The notes under the pieces were generated by a model. It made no database searches. It was not told the origin of the DNA and saw only the letters and a list, made by a program, of their open reading frames with translations. From NCBI RefSeq assembly GCF_021245985.1, contig NZ_JAJQXA010000012.1, positions 117,247-181,246 on the forward strand: a stretch of DNA of 64,000 bases, read 5' to 3'. A program made the position numbers and the translations under genes. This document shows positions 40,889 to 49,925 of the stretch, piece by piece. The stretch comes from Flavobacterium soyae (GTDB taxonomy: Bacteria; Bacteroidota; Bacteroidia; Flavobacteriales; Flavobacteriaceae). Positions within the stretch are counted from its first letter, which is position 1. Each line of letters starts with the position of its first letter.

Positions 40889-42982
40889 TTATAATCCCTG
40901 TGCCTGTATTGCCGTAATTACAACCGTATTGATAATATCATCGACTGTACAGCCTCGGCTTAAATCGTTTACAGGTTTGTTTAAACCTTGTAACATTGGA
41001 CCAATTGCTAAAGCCCCTGTTTCTCTTTGAACTGCTTTATAGGTATTATTTCCGGTATTTAAATCAGGGAAAATAAGTACGCTCGCCTGCCCTGCTACTT
41101 CAGAATCCGGCATTTTGCTTTTTCCAACTTCGCGGTCAACAGCAGCATCGTATTGAATTGGTCCTTCAATTTTTAAGTCAGGACGTTTTTGTTTTACGAT
41201 TTCGGTTGCCGTTCTTACTTTATCAACCTCATCTCCTTTTCCAGAAGCACCGGAAGAGTAAGAAAGCATGGCAATTTTTGGCTCAATTCCGAAGGCAGAA
41301 CTTGATTCTGCAGATGAAATTGCAATTTCTGCCAATTGCTCTGCCGTTGGGTTTGGATTAATGGCACAATCACCAAAAACAGAAACCCTGTCTTCTAAAC
41401 ACATAAAAAATACAGATGAAACAACCGATGAATTTGGTTTAGTTTTAATGAATTGAAGTGCTGGTAAAATAGTATGCTGCGTTGTATGCGCCGCACCCGA
41501 AACCATTCCGTCAGCATGACCTTTGTACACCATCATAGTTCCAAAATACGAAACGTCTTCCATTAAATCCCTTGCCATTGTAATGCTTACATTTTTAGCT
41601 TTTCTAAGTTCGTAATACGTATTGGCATAATCTTCATAAAGTTCAGATTCTTTTGGATTAATGATATTTATCTTCGAAAAATCAAATGCAATTCCAAGTT
41701 CTAACACTTTACTTTCAATTTGTTTTTTGTCTCCGATAATTGAAATATCGACTACATCCATCGCTAAAAGCCTTGAAGCTGCAATAATAATTCTATCATC
41801 ATTTCCTTCAGGCAGAACGATATGTTTACGGTGCTGTCTGGCTCTTTTAACCATGTTGTATTGAAACATTTTTGGCGTCATGCCTTCTGCTTCAAAAGTG
41901 ATTAATCTTTCAGATAAAGCGTCGTTATCAACGTATTTCTCAAATGTAGTTATTGAAGTTTCAATCTTGTGCGTATTGTTAGCGTAGATTTTAGATTTAA
42001 TAGACCCAATTCTGTTTGTAATGTGATAAGTTCCACCGTCAACTGCAATAATTGGAACAATGGCAGAAAGTCCTTCAATCAGCTTTAAAATACTTTCCTC
42101 CGGAACTATATTTCCCGTTAGAATTATTCCTGAAATGGTTGGATAATTTATTGATTCATTTGCCTGTAATGCGCCCAGAATAATATCAGATCGATCTCCG
42201 GGTGTAATTACAAGTGCGTTATTGTGTAAGTGAACCAAATAGTTATGCAATTGCATGGCTCCCACGCTAAAATGCCCAATCTCATTATTAAGATAATTTT
42301 CTCCAAACAAAACTTTTGCATCAAGTTCGTTTACAATTTCCTGCATTGTTGGATTGTTCAAACTTGAAACTAGCGGAATTGTATTTACTAAAACATTTGA
42401 AGGAAGACTTTTTTGAAGGCTTTTTGTAACTAATTCAATATTTTCGGGTTGTACTTTATTGGCAAAAACAGATAAAACTTCAACCTCTTTTACTTTGAAA
42501 GAATCATAAACTAAATACAAACTATCAACCAGCTCTTCCAGCGTTTTTCCAATCCCTGAACCAATAATTATGGTTGGAATTCCGAGGTTTTTTGCAATTA
42601 AAACATTCAAATCTAATTCGATAGAGGTCCCTTCACCCGTAAAACTCGTTCCTTCAACTAAAACAAAATCAAAACGTTCTTCAAGTTTTTTATATTTCTC
42701 GATAATTAAATCCAGAACCTCTCCTATTTTTCCTTTGTTTTTCTTTTTAATAAGTTTGCTTTTTGTAATGGCATATGCATCTTCAAAATGAATATCAAGG
42801 TTAAAATAAGACAAAACTGTTTCGATATGATTATCAACCTCTCCATCTATAAAATCTTCGATTATAGGCCTGAAATAACCCACTTTAGCCGTTTTACCAA
42901 TCAAAATGCTCATTAAGCCGAGTGTAATTATCGACTTCCCGCTGTTTTGATCACTTGTGGCTATATATACCGCTTTACTCAT
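40889..42982 (-). CDS. pta: phosphate acetyltransferase
   Basis: 697 aa, the long form. N-terminal P-loop-like AAA region (IATSDQNSGKSIITLGLM), central DRTGG-type domain (about 215-330) and C-terminal PTA_PTB catalytic domain from about 370 (RKHIVLPEGNDDRIIIAASRLL, DGMVSGAAHTTQ, CAINPNPTAEQLAEIA, SYSSGASGKGDEVDKV, VLIFPDLNTGN). Transfers acetyl between CoA and phosphate; with AckA it forms the acetate overflow/ATP pathway. Confidence 0.97.
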   Translation of the reverse strand: MSKAVYIATSDQNSGKSIITLGLMSILIGKTAKVGYFRPIIEDFIDGEVDNHIETVLSYFNLDIHFEDAYAITKSKLIKKKNKGKIGEVLDLIIEKYKKLEERFDFVLVEGTSFTGEGTSIELDLNVLIAKNLGIPTIIIGSGIGKTLEELVDSLYLVYDSFKVKEVEVLSVFANKVQPENIELVTKSLQKSLPSNVLVNTIPLVSSLNNPTMQEIVNELDAKVLFGENYLNNEIGHFSVGAMQLHNYLVHLHNNALVITPGDRSDIILGALQANESINYPTISGIILTGNIVPEESILKLIEGLSAIVPIIAVDGGTYHITNRIGSIKSKIYANNTHKIETSITTFEKYVDNDALSERLITFEAEGMTPKMFQYNMVKRARQHRKHIVLPEGNDDRIIIAASRLLAMDVVDISIIGDKKQIESKVLELGIAFDFSKINIINPKESELYEDYANTYYELRKAKNVSITMARDLMEDVSYFGTMMVYKGHADGMVSGAAHTTQHTILPALQFIKTKPNSSVVSSVFFMCLEDRVSVFGDCAINPNPTAEQLAEIAISSAESSSAFGIEPKIAMLSYSSGASGKGDEVDKVRTATEIVKQKRPDLKIEGPIQYDAAVDREVGKSKMPDSEVAGQASVLIFPDLNTGNNTYKAVQRETGALAIGPMLQGLNKPVNDLSRGCTVDDIINTVVITAIQAQGL

Positions 42983-43033
42983 AATTTATATTTTGAAACT
43001 AAACATCTGTATTTGAATTATATTTTAATACTG

Positions 43034-44104
43034 CTAAAACCAACGTCTTTTTTTGAAATAGACAATTAGAGCAACAACTAAGAAAAACATTGCCATCATA
43101 ACGCTGTGATAACCATATTTAAATTTAAGCTCGGGCATATTTTCAAAATTCATTCCATAAACCCCAACTATAAAAGTAAGCGGAATAAATATGGCCGAAA
43201 TAATGGTCAGCGTTTTCATAATCTCATTCATTTTTCGGCTTTGCTCTGAAAAATAAAAGTTTGAAGCACTTTCTAATGAACTCATATCAGATTCGATTTG
43301 CTCTAAAAGTTCTAAACTTTTTTGATGCAGTCGAATGAAAAAGTTAAATGTATCTTTTTGAATTAAACTATTTGTTTCGTCATCTTTAATCGTTTTAAAA
43401 TAGTACAAAGAATCCCGAAGCGGTATTATAGAACGTTTTAAAAAATTAAAGTTATCTCTGTGGTTTTCAATTTTTTCCAGAATAACAGGATCAGCTCCTT
43501 TTTTGGTTAAATTAATCAGCTCTTCTATCTTTTCCTCTTCATCTTCGATCGTAATGTAGAAATTTTCGATTACAGAATCTAACAATAAATAGAGCAGATA
43601 ATCTACTTTTTTATTTCGTATAATCCCTGTATGTGTACGCAGACGTTCACGGATATGTGTAAAAAAATCACTTCTCTTTTCCTGAAATGAAATCAAAACC
43701 CCATCTTTCAAAATAAAACTAAGCTGTTCAACACTAATATTATCTGAATATCCCGAAGGCAAAAGTGATTTTATACTAAAAAATAAAATATCCTGCTGCT
43801 CTTCTAATTTGGTCCTTTTAGTCGTATTTAATATATCCGCCAGCAGAAAATCATCCAATTTAAAATGTGCACCAATAGTTTTAATAAGATTAATATCGTT
43901 TAATCCGTGAATGTTGAGCCAATTATTTTTGTTGTAATTAAAACAAGAATTTAATGCCAGAACAGTAAACTTTTCATATTCAACAATATCAGCATCGTCA
44001 TATACAAAAAGCTGCATTTCTGATTTATGATCTTTATGAGAGCCTGTGTACTCTAAACTAGTATGTTGTAATTTACGTCCCTTTTTGTATTTGATCTTTC
44101 TCAT
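43034..44104 (-). CDS. corA: magnesium/cobalt transporter CorA family
   Basis: 356 aa. Long cytosolic N-domain, then the pore helix ending in the signature YGMNFENMPEL (about 314-324) and a second TM (SVMMAMFFLVVALIVYF) before the basic tail KKRRWF. Forms a pentameric Mg2+ channel in the inner membrane. About 50 bases downstream-side of pta but on the same strand; no clear operon link. Confidence 0.95.
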   Translation of the reverse strand: MRKIKYKKGRKLQHTSLEYTGSHKDHKSEMQLFVYDDADIVEYEKFTVLALNSCFNYNKNNWLNIHGLNDINLIKTIGAHFKLDDFLLADILNTTKRTKLEEQQDILFFSIKSLLPSGYSDNISVEQLSFILKDGVLISFQEKRSDFFTHIRERLRTHTGIIRNKKVDYLLYLLLDSVIENFYITIEDEEEKIEELINLTKKGADPVILEKIENHRDNFNFLKRSIIPLRDSLYYFKTIKDDETNSLIQKDTFNFFIRLHQKSLELLEQIESDMSSLESASNFYFSEQSRKMNEIMKTLTIISAIFIPLTFIVGVYGMNFENMPELKFKYGYHSVMMAMFFLVVALIVYFKKRRWF

Positions 44105-44189
44105 TCAAAAAAATTTACAATAGTAATATTACGAAAAAGAATCTGAATGGGAAATGACAATTATCATTTTGTAAAAAACCTTGTAAATA

Positions 44190-44207
44190 GACGCACTGCA
44201 GTGCGTC
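44190..44207. repeat. GACGCACTGCAGTGCGTC palindrome, copy 2
   Basis: Perfect 18-bp palindrome identical to that at 5365-5382, followed by TCTAC. Confidence 0.8.
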
Positions 44208-44229
44208 TCTACATTAAATAACAGACATA

Positions 44230-44262
44230 AAAAAAACCGAGTCATTTCTGACCCGGTTTTCA
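44230..44262 (-). terminator. dnaK terminator
   Basis: AAAACCG/CGGTTTT stem extended by GTCA-TTTC-TGAC with one internal mismatch, between dnaK and corA. It is framed by the two inverted GTAGAGACGCAC-type palindromes. Confidence 0.7.
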
Positions 44263-44276
44263 TATTCAATTGTAGA

Positions 44277-44294
44277 GACGCACCGCAGTGCGTC
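44277..44294. repeat. GACGCACCGCAGTGCGTC palindrome, copy 3
   Basis: One-base variant of the palindrome at 44190, preceded by GTA GA. Together the two copies form outer inverted arms around the dnaK terminator. Confidence 0.75.
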
Positions 44295-44307
44295 TTTACG
44301 TAGTAAA

Positions 44308-46191
44308 TTATTTTACTTCTTCGAATTCAACATCTTCAACATTGTCTCCAGACTGCTCTTGTTGTGGAGCAGCTTGCTGACCTTGGTCACCACCTTGAGC
44401 GTACATTGCTTCTGTAGCTGTTTTCCAAGCTGCATTTACATTGTCTAATCCTTTTTGGATTGCATCAAGATCTTGAGATTGGTGAGCCATTCTCAATTCA
44501 GTTAAAGCATATTCGATAGCTGTTTTGTGCTCATCTGTAAGTTTATCTCCCAATTCTTTCAATTGACTTTCAGTTTGGAAAATAGTACTATCAGCTTCGT
44601 TCAATTTCTCAGCTCTTTCTCTTGCAATTCTGTCTGCATCAGCGTTAGCTTCAGCATCTTTTTTCATTTTTTCGATTTCTTCAGCTGTTAATCCAGAAGA
44701 AGCTTCGATACGGATATCGTGAGATTTTCCAGTTCCTTTATCAGTTGCAGAAACTTTGATGATACCATTAGCATCGATATCGAAAGTTACTTCGATTTGA
44801 GGAACTCCTCTTGGTGCTGGCGGGATACCATCTAAGTGGAAACGACCAATAGTTTTGTTATCAACTGCCATAGCTCTTTCTCCTTGTAATACGTGGATTT
44901 CAACAGATGGTTGAGAATCAGCAGCAGTAGAGAATACTTGAGATTTTTTAGTTGGAATAGTTGTGTTAGACTCGATTAATTTAGTCAATACACCACCCAT
45001 AGTTTCGATACCTAAAGAAAGAGGCGTTACGTCAAGTAACAATACATCTTTTACATCTCCAGATAAAACTCCACCTTGAATAGCAGCTCCAATAGCAACA
45101 ACCTCATCAGGGTTAACACCTTTAGAAGCTTTTTTACCGAAGAATTTTTCAACTTCGTCAGCGATTCTTGGCATACGGGTAGAACCTCCTACAAGGATTA
45201 CTTCGTCGATATCAGATGTAGATAAACCTGCATCTTTTAATGCTTTAGCAACTGGCTCCATAGAACGTTTAACTAATGAATCAGTTAATTGCTCAAATTT
45301 AGCTCTAGATAATTTTTTTACTAAGTGTTTTGGTCCTGAAGCAGTAGCCGTTACATATGGTAAGTTGATTTCAGTTTCTGAAGAAGAAGACAATTCAATT
45401 TTTGCTTTCTCTGCAGCTTCTTTCAAACGCTGCAATGACATTGGGTCAAGACGTAAGTCAATACCTTCTTCAGCTAAAAATTCATTAGCTAACCAGTCAA
45501 TAATTTCGTGGTCAAAATCATCACCACCTAAGTGAGTATCACCATTTGTAGATAATACTTCAAATACACCGTCTCCTAATTCAAGAACAGAGATATCAAA
45601 AGTACCTCCACCTAAATCGTAAACAGCAATTTTTTGATCAGTTCCTTTTTTATCTAATCCGTAAGCAAGTGCAGCAGCAGTTGGCTCATTGATGATACGC
45701 ATAACTTTAAGACCAGCAATTTCACCAGCTTCTTTAGTAGCCTGACGTTGTGCATCGTTAAAGTAAGCAGGAACAGTAATAACTGCTTCAGTTACAGTTT
45801 GACCTAAATAGTCTTCAGCAGTTTTTTTCATTTTTTGAAGTGTCATTGCTGACAATTCCTGAGCAGTATATAAACGACCATCAATATCCACACGCGGTGT
45901 ATTGTTGTCACCTTTTACAACTGAATAAGAAACTCTTTTTGCTTCGCCTGTAGTCTCAGCAAAAGTATGTCCCATAAAACGTTTAATAGAAGCAATCGTT
46001 TTTGTAGGATTCGTTACTGCTTGTCTTTTTGCAGGATCACCCACTTTAATTTCGCCACCTTCAACAAAAGCGATGATAGATGGAGTTGTTCTTTTTCCTT
46101 CTGCATTAGGGATAACAACTGCTTCGTTACCTTCCATTACAGAAACACAAGAGTTCGTCGTACCTAAGTCAATTCCGATTATTTTACCCAT
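44308..46191 (-). CDS. dnaK: chaperone protein DnaK (Hsp70)
   Basis: 627 aa. ATPase domain begins IIGIDLGTTNSCVSVMEG; phosphate-2 motif IAVYDLGGGTFDISVLELG; adenosine motif VILVGGSTRMPRI; then the linker DVLLLDVTPLSLGIET, the substrate-binding beta domain and the lid ending in a Gln/Gly-rich tail with EDVEFEEVK. Refolds proteins with DnaJ and GrpE, which are not adjacent here. The upstream region shows a TTGGCAC-N5-TTG element and TGACA boxes, pointing to non-standard regulation. Confidence 0.99.
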   Translation of the reverse strand: MGKIIGIDLGTTNSCVSVMEGNEAVVIPNAEGKRTTPSIIAFVEGGEIKVGDPAKRQAVTNPTKTIASIKRFMGHTFAETTGEAKRVSYSVVKGDNNTPRVDIDGRLYTAQELSAMTLQKMKKTAEDYLGQTVTEAVITVPAYFNDAQRQATKEAGEIAGLKVMRIINEPTAAALAYGLDKKGTDQKIAVYDLGGGTFDISVLELGDGVFEVLSTNGDTHLGGDDFDHEIIDWLANEFLAEEGIDLRLDPMSLQRLKEAAEKAKIELSSSSETEINLPYVTATASGPKHLVKKLSRAKFEQLTDSLVKRSMEPVAKALKDAGLSTSDIDEVILVGGSTRMPRIADEVEKFFGKKASKGVNPDEVVAIGAAIQGGVLSGDVKDVLLLDVTPLSLGIETMGGVLTKLIESNTTIPTKKSQVFSTAADSQPSVEIHVLQGERAMAVDNKTIGRFHLDGIPPAPRGVPQIEVTFDIDANGIIKVSATDKGTGKSHDIRIEASSGLTAEEIEKMKKDAEANADADRIARERAEKLNEADSTIFQTESQLKELGDKLTDEHKTAIEYALTELRMAHQSQDLDAIQKGLDNVNAAWKTATEAMYAQGGDQGQQAAPQQEQSGDNVEDVEFEEVK

Positions 46192-46240
46192 TTTTTATAT
46201 ATTTAATTTTGATTTAATTTTCATAACTCACGTGGCATAA

Positions 46241-46369
46241 GTCAATCTTTGTGCCAAGATAAAAAACCAAAGTAAATTGTCAGTTTTAATATTGGCACGA
46301 CAATAATCATCTGACAACATGACATTTTTCAAGACTGACATACATGGCATAACACTATTTTACATGTCA
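46241..46369 (-). promoter_or_regulatory. dnaK upstream control region: sigma54-like element and TGACA box cluster
   Basis: Minus strand: TTGGCACAAAGATTGAC (46257 to 46241) resembles the -24/-12 sigma54 pattern (TGGCAC-N5-TTGC) except for the final C. It lies 50-66 bases before the dnaK ATG. Behind it are five TGACA/TGTCA boxes: 46279-46284, 46311-46316, 46320-46324, 46335-46340 and 46365-46369, plus a second TTGGCAC at 46292-46298 on the plus strand. The rest of the 306-base spacer toward the antiporter is featureless. Confidence 0.5.
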
Positions 46370-46497
46370 TTTTTAGGAACTTATTCCCAATAGCAGCGGC
46401 ATCTGTTTCCTAAAAGATGTTTTTATATTTCCAAAATCAGAATAATTTTCAATTAAATATTGAATTAAGTACATTAGCGTTATTCTAAATCCAAAAA

Positions 46498-47775
46498 ATG
46501 GAAAATTACAGCATCATTATATTTATACTTGCCATTGTTATAGGATTATCTGCCTTTGCTGATAAAGCAAAACTTCCCTACCCTATTCTGCTTGTAATTG
46601 TTGGAATTGCGATTGGTTTTATACCAACCATGACCGAAATCCAGATTAATCCCGAAATTATCTTTTTAATTTTTCTGCCGCCCTTATTATATGATGCTTC
46701 GTTTAATATTTCTCCAAAGGATTTCAAAACCAATCTAAACACAATCAGCACGCTGGCAATAACCCTGGTTTTTCTTACTACCTTTTGGATTGCCGTAGTG
46801 GCTCATTATATGATCCCGAATATAACCTGGCCGCTGGCATTTGTACTTGGCGCCATACTTTCTGCAACCGATGCCGTTGCTGCTGTAAGCATTACCAAAG
46901 GTCTCGGAATATCTCATAAAACCATTACGATTCTTGAAGGCGAAAGTCTAATAAACGATGCTTCGGCACTTGTTGCCTATCGTTTTGCCGTTGCTGCCGT
47001 AATGGGATCTGCCTTCATTATCTGGAAAGCAGCACTGCAATTTATTTTTTTATTGGGAGGCGGTTTTCTTGTAGGGATAGTTATTGCAAAAATTTTAGCC
47101 TTTATATTGAGTAAAGTACATAAAAATACCAATGTCACCATTAGTTTTATGCTTTTGATGCCTTTTGTAGCCTACTTAGTGGCAGAACAATTTCATGTTT
47201 CAGGAGTAATTGCAGTAGTAGTTTCTGGACTGGCAATTGCCCGTTTCAGTAAAAAAATATTCCCCGAAAACTTAAAAAACAGCTCCCGAAGCCTTTGGGA
47301 TATTATCATCTTTCTATTAAACGGATTAATTTTTATTTTAATTGGTCTTAATTTTAGATATATCTTAAAAGATATTGATAACCACATGATTTTGCCTTAT
47401 ATCGGTTATGCTTTTATCATTACAATTGTGGCTTTACTAATTAGAATGGTTAGAATATTTCTTCAAAAAATAAATCTTCAAAAAGCCTTTAAAAAAAATC
47501 GAGGAGGAAAAAGAAAAGTCAGTGAAGATGCCCTTTTAGATTTTAACAATAGTATTATTTTAGGCTGGTCAGGAATGCGTGGTATTGTATCTCTTGCGAT
47601 TGCGATTGGACTTCCAAAATTCCTTGAAGACGGCAGCCCGTTTCCTGAAAGAAATACTGTCATTTTTATTTCTGTAGCCGTTGTACTTTTTACTCTTATT
47701 GGGCAGGGACTTACGCTTCCGTGGATCGTTAAAAAATTAAATACTAATAGTGAAAAAGAACATAACGTAAATTAA
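46498..47775 (+). CDS. Na+/H+ antiporter (CPA1 family)
   Basis: 425 aa with about 12 membrane helices. CPA1 landmarks: FLPPLLYDASFNISPKDF, the ion-site ATDAVAAVSITKGLG, EGESLINDASALVAYRFA and GWSGMRGIVSLAIAIGLP. Exchanges sodium (or potassium) for protons at the inner membrane. It lacks the long cytosolic tail of some relatives. Diverges from dnaK. Confidence 0.93.
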   Translation: MENYSIIIFILAIVIGLSAFADKAKLPYPILLVIVGIAIGFIPTMTEIQINPEIIFLIFLPPLLYDASFNISPKDFKTNLNTISTLAITLVFLTTFWIAVVAHYMIPNITWPLAFVLGAILSATDAVAAVSITKGLGISHKTITILEGESLINDASALVAYRFAVAAVMGSAFIIWKAALQFIFLLGGGFLVGIVIAKILAFILSKVHKNTNVTISFMLLMPFVAYLVAEQFHVSGVIAVVVSGLAIARFSKKIFPENLKNSSRSLWDIIIFLLNGLIFILIGLNFRYILKDIDNHMILPYIGYAFIITIVALLIRMVRIFLQKINLQKAFKKNRGGKRKVSEDALLDFNNSIILGWSGMRGIVSLAIAIGLPKFLEDGSPFPERNTVIFISVAVVLFTLIGQGLTLPWIVKKLNTNSEKEHNVN

Positions 47776-47861
47776 AATTTAAAACAAAAATAAAATACCG
47801 CTTAAAAATACAATACTATTTTACTTACATTAGCTTCATTAACTTTAACATAAAACTGCTA

Positions 47862-48881
47862 ATGAAAAAAAGTATTGCAATTTACGGCGCTTACGGACAC
47901 ACTGGAAAATTCATCACAGCCGAACTTTACCAGCAAGGTTATACATTGGTTCTTTCCGGAAGAGATGAAGAAAAATTACTGTCTTTAAAACAAAAATACC
48001 CTGAATCAACAATAAAAACTGCCAATATTAATGACGAAAAAACATTAGATAATGCTTTTTCCGGAGCAGATATAATTATAAACTGTGCCGGTCCATTTTT
48101 AGATACTGCAGAACCTATAATTCAATCAGCTCTAAGATTAGGCATTCATTATATTGATTTGAGTGCCGAACAAAAAGCAGTTTTAGATGTATTTGAAAAT
48201 TTTTCTGAAAAAGCCAAAGGCAAAATTTTAATAATTCCTGCCGTTGCATTCTATGGCGGATTAGGCGATTTATTAAGCACGGCAATAACTCACGATTGGG
48301 ACAAAATTGACGAAATAAACATTTATATTGGTCTTGATTCATGGCATCCCACAAAAGGAACCAGATTAACTGGCGACAGAAATCATTATACCAGATTAAC
48401 ATTAAAAAACAATCGCTTACAAGAGCTGGAACCAAGTTCTCCAATAGAATGGAATTTTAAAAACCCAATTGGAATTAAAGAAGTTGTAAGCCTGCCTCTT
48501 TCTGAAATTATTACCATTTCACGCCATTTAAATGTAAACACAATCAATACTTATCTAAGTCTAAACTCTTTAAACGATCTTCGAAATAAAGATACCCCGG
48601 AACCGGAACCTACTGACGAAAAGAACAGATCCTCGCAGCATTTCTCTTTAGAAGTTGTCGCTTTAAAAGATAATCTCAAAAGAACAATTACAGCACAAGG
48701 ACAAGATATTTATGCCGTGACTTCTCCTTTAGTTGTAGAAACAGTAAACAGAATATTATCTGGCAAAATAGCAAAAACTGGTGTTACTGTTATCGGGGAA
48801 ATTTTTGATGCAAATGATTTTTTAAAGTCTTTAAATGAAGATGACATAACAATTTCTGTTGCAGAAGAATCTCATTTATAA
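47862..48881 (+). CDS. saccharopine dehydrogenase-like NAD(P)-binding protein
   Basis: 339 aa. Rossmann domain with nucleotide loop IAIYGAYGHTGKFITAEL (4-21), ADIIINCAGPFLDTAEPI and YIDLSAEQKAVLDVF; the middle IPAVAFYGGLGDLLSTAIT is typical of trans-acting enoyl reductase/saccharopine-like proteins. Function unknown for most. It is followed by an AhpD-like gene 148 bases on; the run CMD / YciI / ECF sigma starts there. Confidence 0.85.
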   Translation: MKKSIAIYGAYGHTGKFITAELYQQGYTLVLSGRDEEKLLSLKQKYPESTIKTANINDEKTLDNAFSGADIIINCAGPFLDTAEPIIQSALRLGIHYIDLSAEQKAVLDVFENFSEKAKGKILIIPAVAFYGGLGDLLSTAITHDWDKIDEINIYIGLDSWHPTKGTRLTGDRNHYTRLTLKNNRLQELEPSSPIEWNFKNPIGIKEVVSLPLSEIITISRHLNVNTINTYLSLNSLNDLRNKDTPEPEPTDEKNRSSQHFSLEVVALKDNLKRTITAQGQDIYAVTSPLVVETVNRILSGKIAKTGVTVIGEIFDANDFLKSLNEDDITISVAEESHL

Positions 48882-49029
48882 TTTTTATTTAAAAAAACAT
48901 ATCTGTAAAGCCCAACAAACACTAGGATTTTATAATTATTTCAAAAATTATTTCAAAAAAAATAAAATATTTTGTCCAATTCCGAAAGTTCGATTGTTAT
49001 TAGAGTATAACATTAAAACTTTATACAAA

Positions 49030-49482
49030 ATGGAAACAAGAATTAACATTCACGCAAAAGGACAAGACGCTTTAAAAACACTTTACGGAATTGGCGGCTA
49101 TTTAAAAAAATCAGCTGTAGAATTAGCTCTTTTAGAATTAGTTTACTTTAGAGTTTCACAAATAAACAGCTGCGCTTATTGCCTGGATATGCATTATAAA
49201 GATGCACGTCATAAAGGTGAAACTGAACAGCGTTTATACGGGCTAAGTGCATGGCGTGAAGCTCCTTATTACACAAATCGCGAAAGAGCTGCCTTTGCCT
49301 GGGCCGAAGCCGTAACTAAATGTGATGTTCCTGATTCAGTTTACAAAGAAGCCGTAAGCGAATTTTCAGAGCAGGAATTAATTGATTTAACTTTAGCTGT
49401 TACAACAATTAATATGTACAACAGAATTAACCTTGCTTTCCCTAACGAACCGGGAACTTACAAAGTGGGGCAATTTGGTTAA
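49030..49482 (+). CDS. carboxymuconolactone decarboxylase / AhpD-like protein
   Basis: 150 aa from ATG 49030; the frame is open 57 codons further back but that part overlaps the previous gene and reads low-complexity. Signature NSCAYCLDMHYKDARHKGE carries the CxxC plus His of AhpD-type alkylhydroperoxidases. Such proteins are frequent targets of ECF sigma factors of the ECF41/42 type. 47 bases before the YciI gene. Confidence 0.9.
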   Translation: METRINIHAKGQDALKTLYGIGGYLKKSAVELALLELVYFRVSQINSCAYCLDMHYKDARHKGETEQRLYGLSAWREAPYYTNRERAAFAWAEAVTKCDVPDSVYKEAVSEFSEQELIDLTLAVTTINMYNRINLAFPNEPGTYKVGQFG

Positions 49483-49529
49483 TAAAAATAATTATCACAT
49501 AGAATTGATGACATTAAAAAAACAATAAC

Positions 49530-49877
49530 ATGAACGAGTTTGTATTAATATTTCGAAGAGATTATGTTACTAAAGAAACACAGCCTTCTCCGCAGGAATT
49601 ACAGGATTCACTTAAACTCTGGCAGGATTGGCTGGGCGGAATTGCCGCTCAGGATAAACTGGCAAAACCATTACAGCGCTGGGATGGCGAAGGCAAAATT
49701 GTAAAATCTAACAAAAGCGTAATCAATGGCCCGTATGCCGAAATTAAAGAAGCAATTGGCGGTTTGATTATGATAAAAGCTGCAGATTATGACGAAGCCG
49801 TGAGTATTGCAAATGGATGTCCGATTTTAGAATTGGGCGGAAATGTTGAAATTAGAATGGCCGTTACCGGAATATAA
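49530..49877 (+). CDS. YciI/DGPF-domain protein
   Basis: 115 aa YCII-related fold. The DGPF-type motif appears as NGPYAEIKEAIGGLIMIKA (about 71-89), with ELGGNVEIRMA at the end. These small proteins are encoded beside ECF42 sigma factors, as here (49 bases upstream). Role unknown; a redox or regulatory partner has been suggested. Confidence 0.9.
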   Translation: MNEFVLIFRRDYVTKETQPSPQELQDSLKLWQDWLGGIAAQDKLAKPLQRWDGEGKIVKSNKSVINGPYAEIKEAIGGLIMIKAADYDEAVSIANGCPILELGGNVEIRMAVTGI

Positions 49878-49925
49878 TAATCTTAAAAAATAACTTCTTA
49901 TTCTTTTAAAAAGGAATTTTATAAA

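Noticed and set aside
41158..41456. Plus-strand ORFs inside pta and other long antisense frames such as 27415-27704 and 35380-35745
   Set aside because: All are antisense to genes with intact catalytic motifs and follow their codon pattern; none carries recognisable domains.
48859..49029. 57-codon upstream extension of the AhpD-like gene
   Set aside because: It overlaps the previous gene's end and is Lys/Phe-rich low-complexity sequence with no domain; the METRINIHAKG start fits the family.
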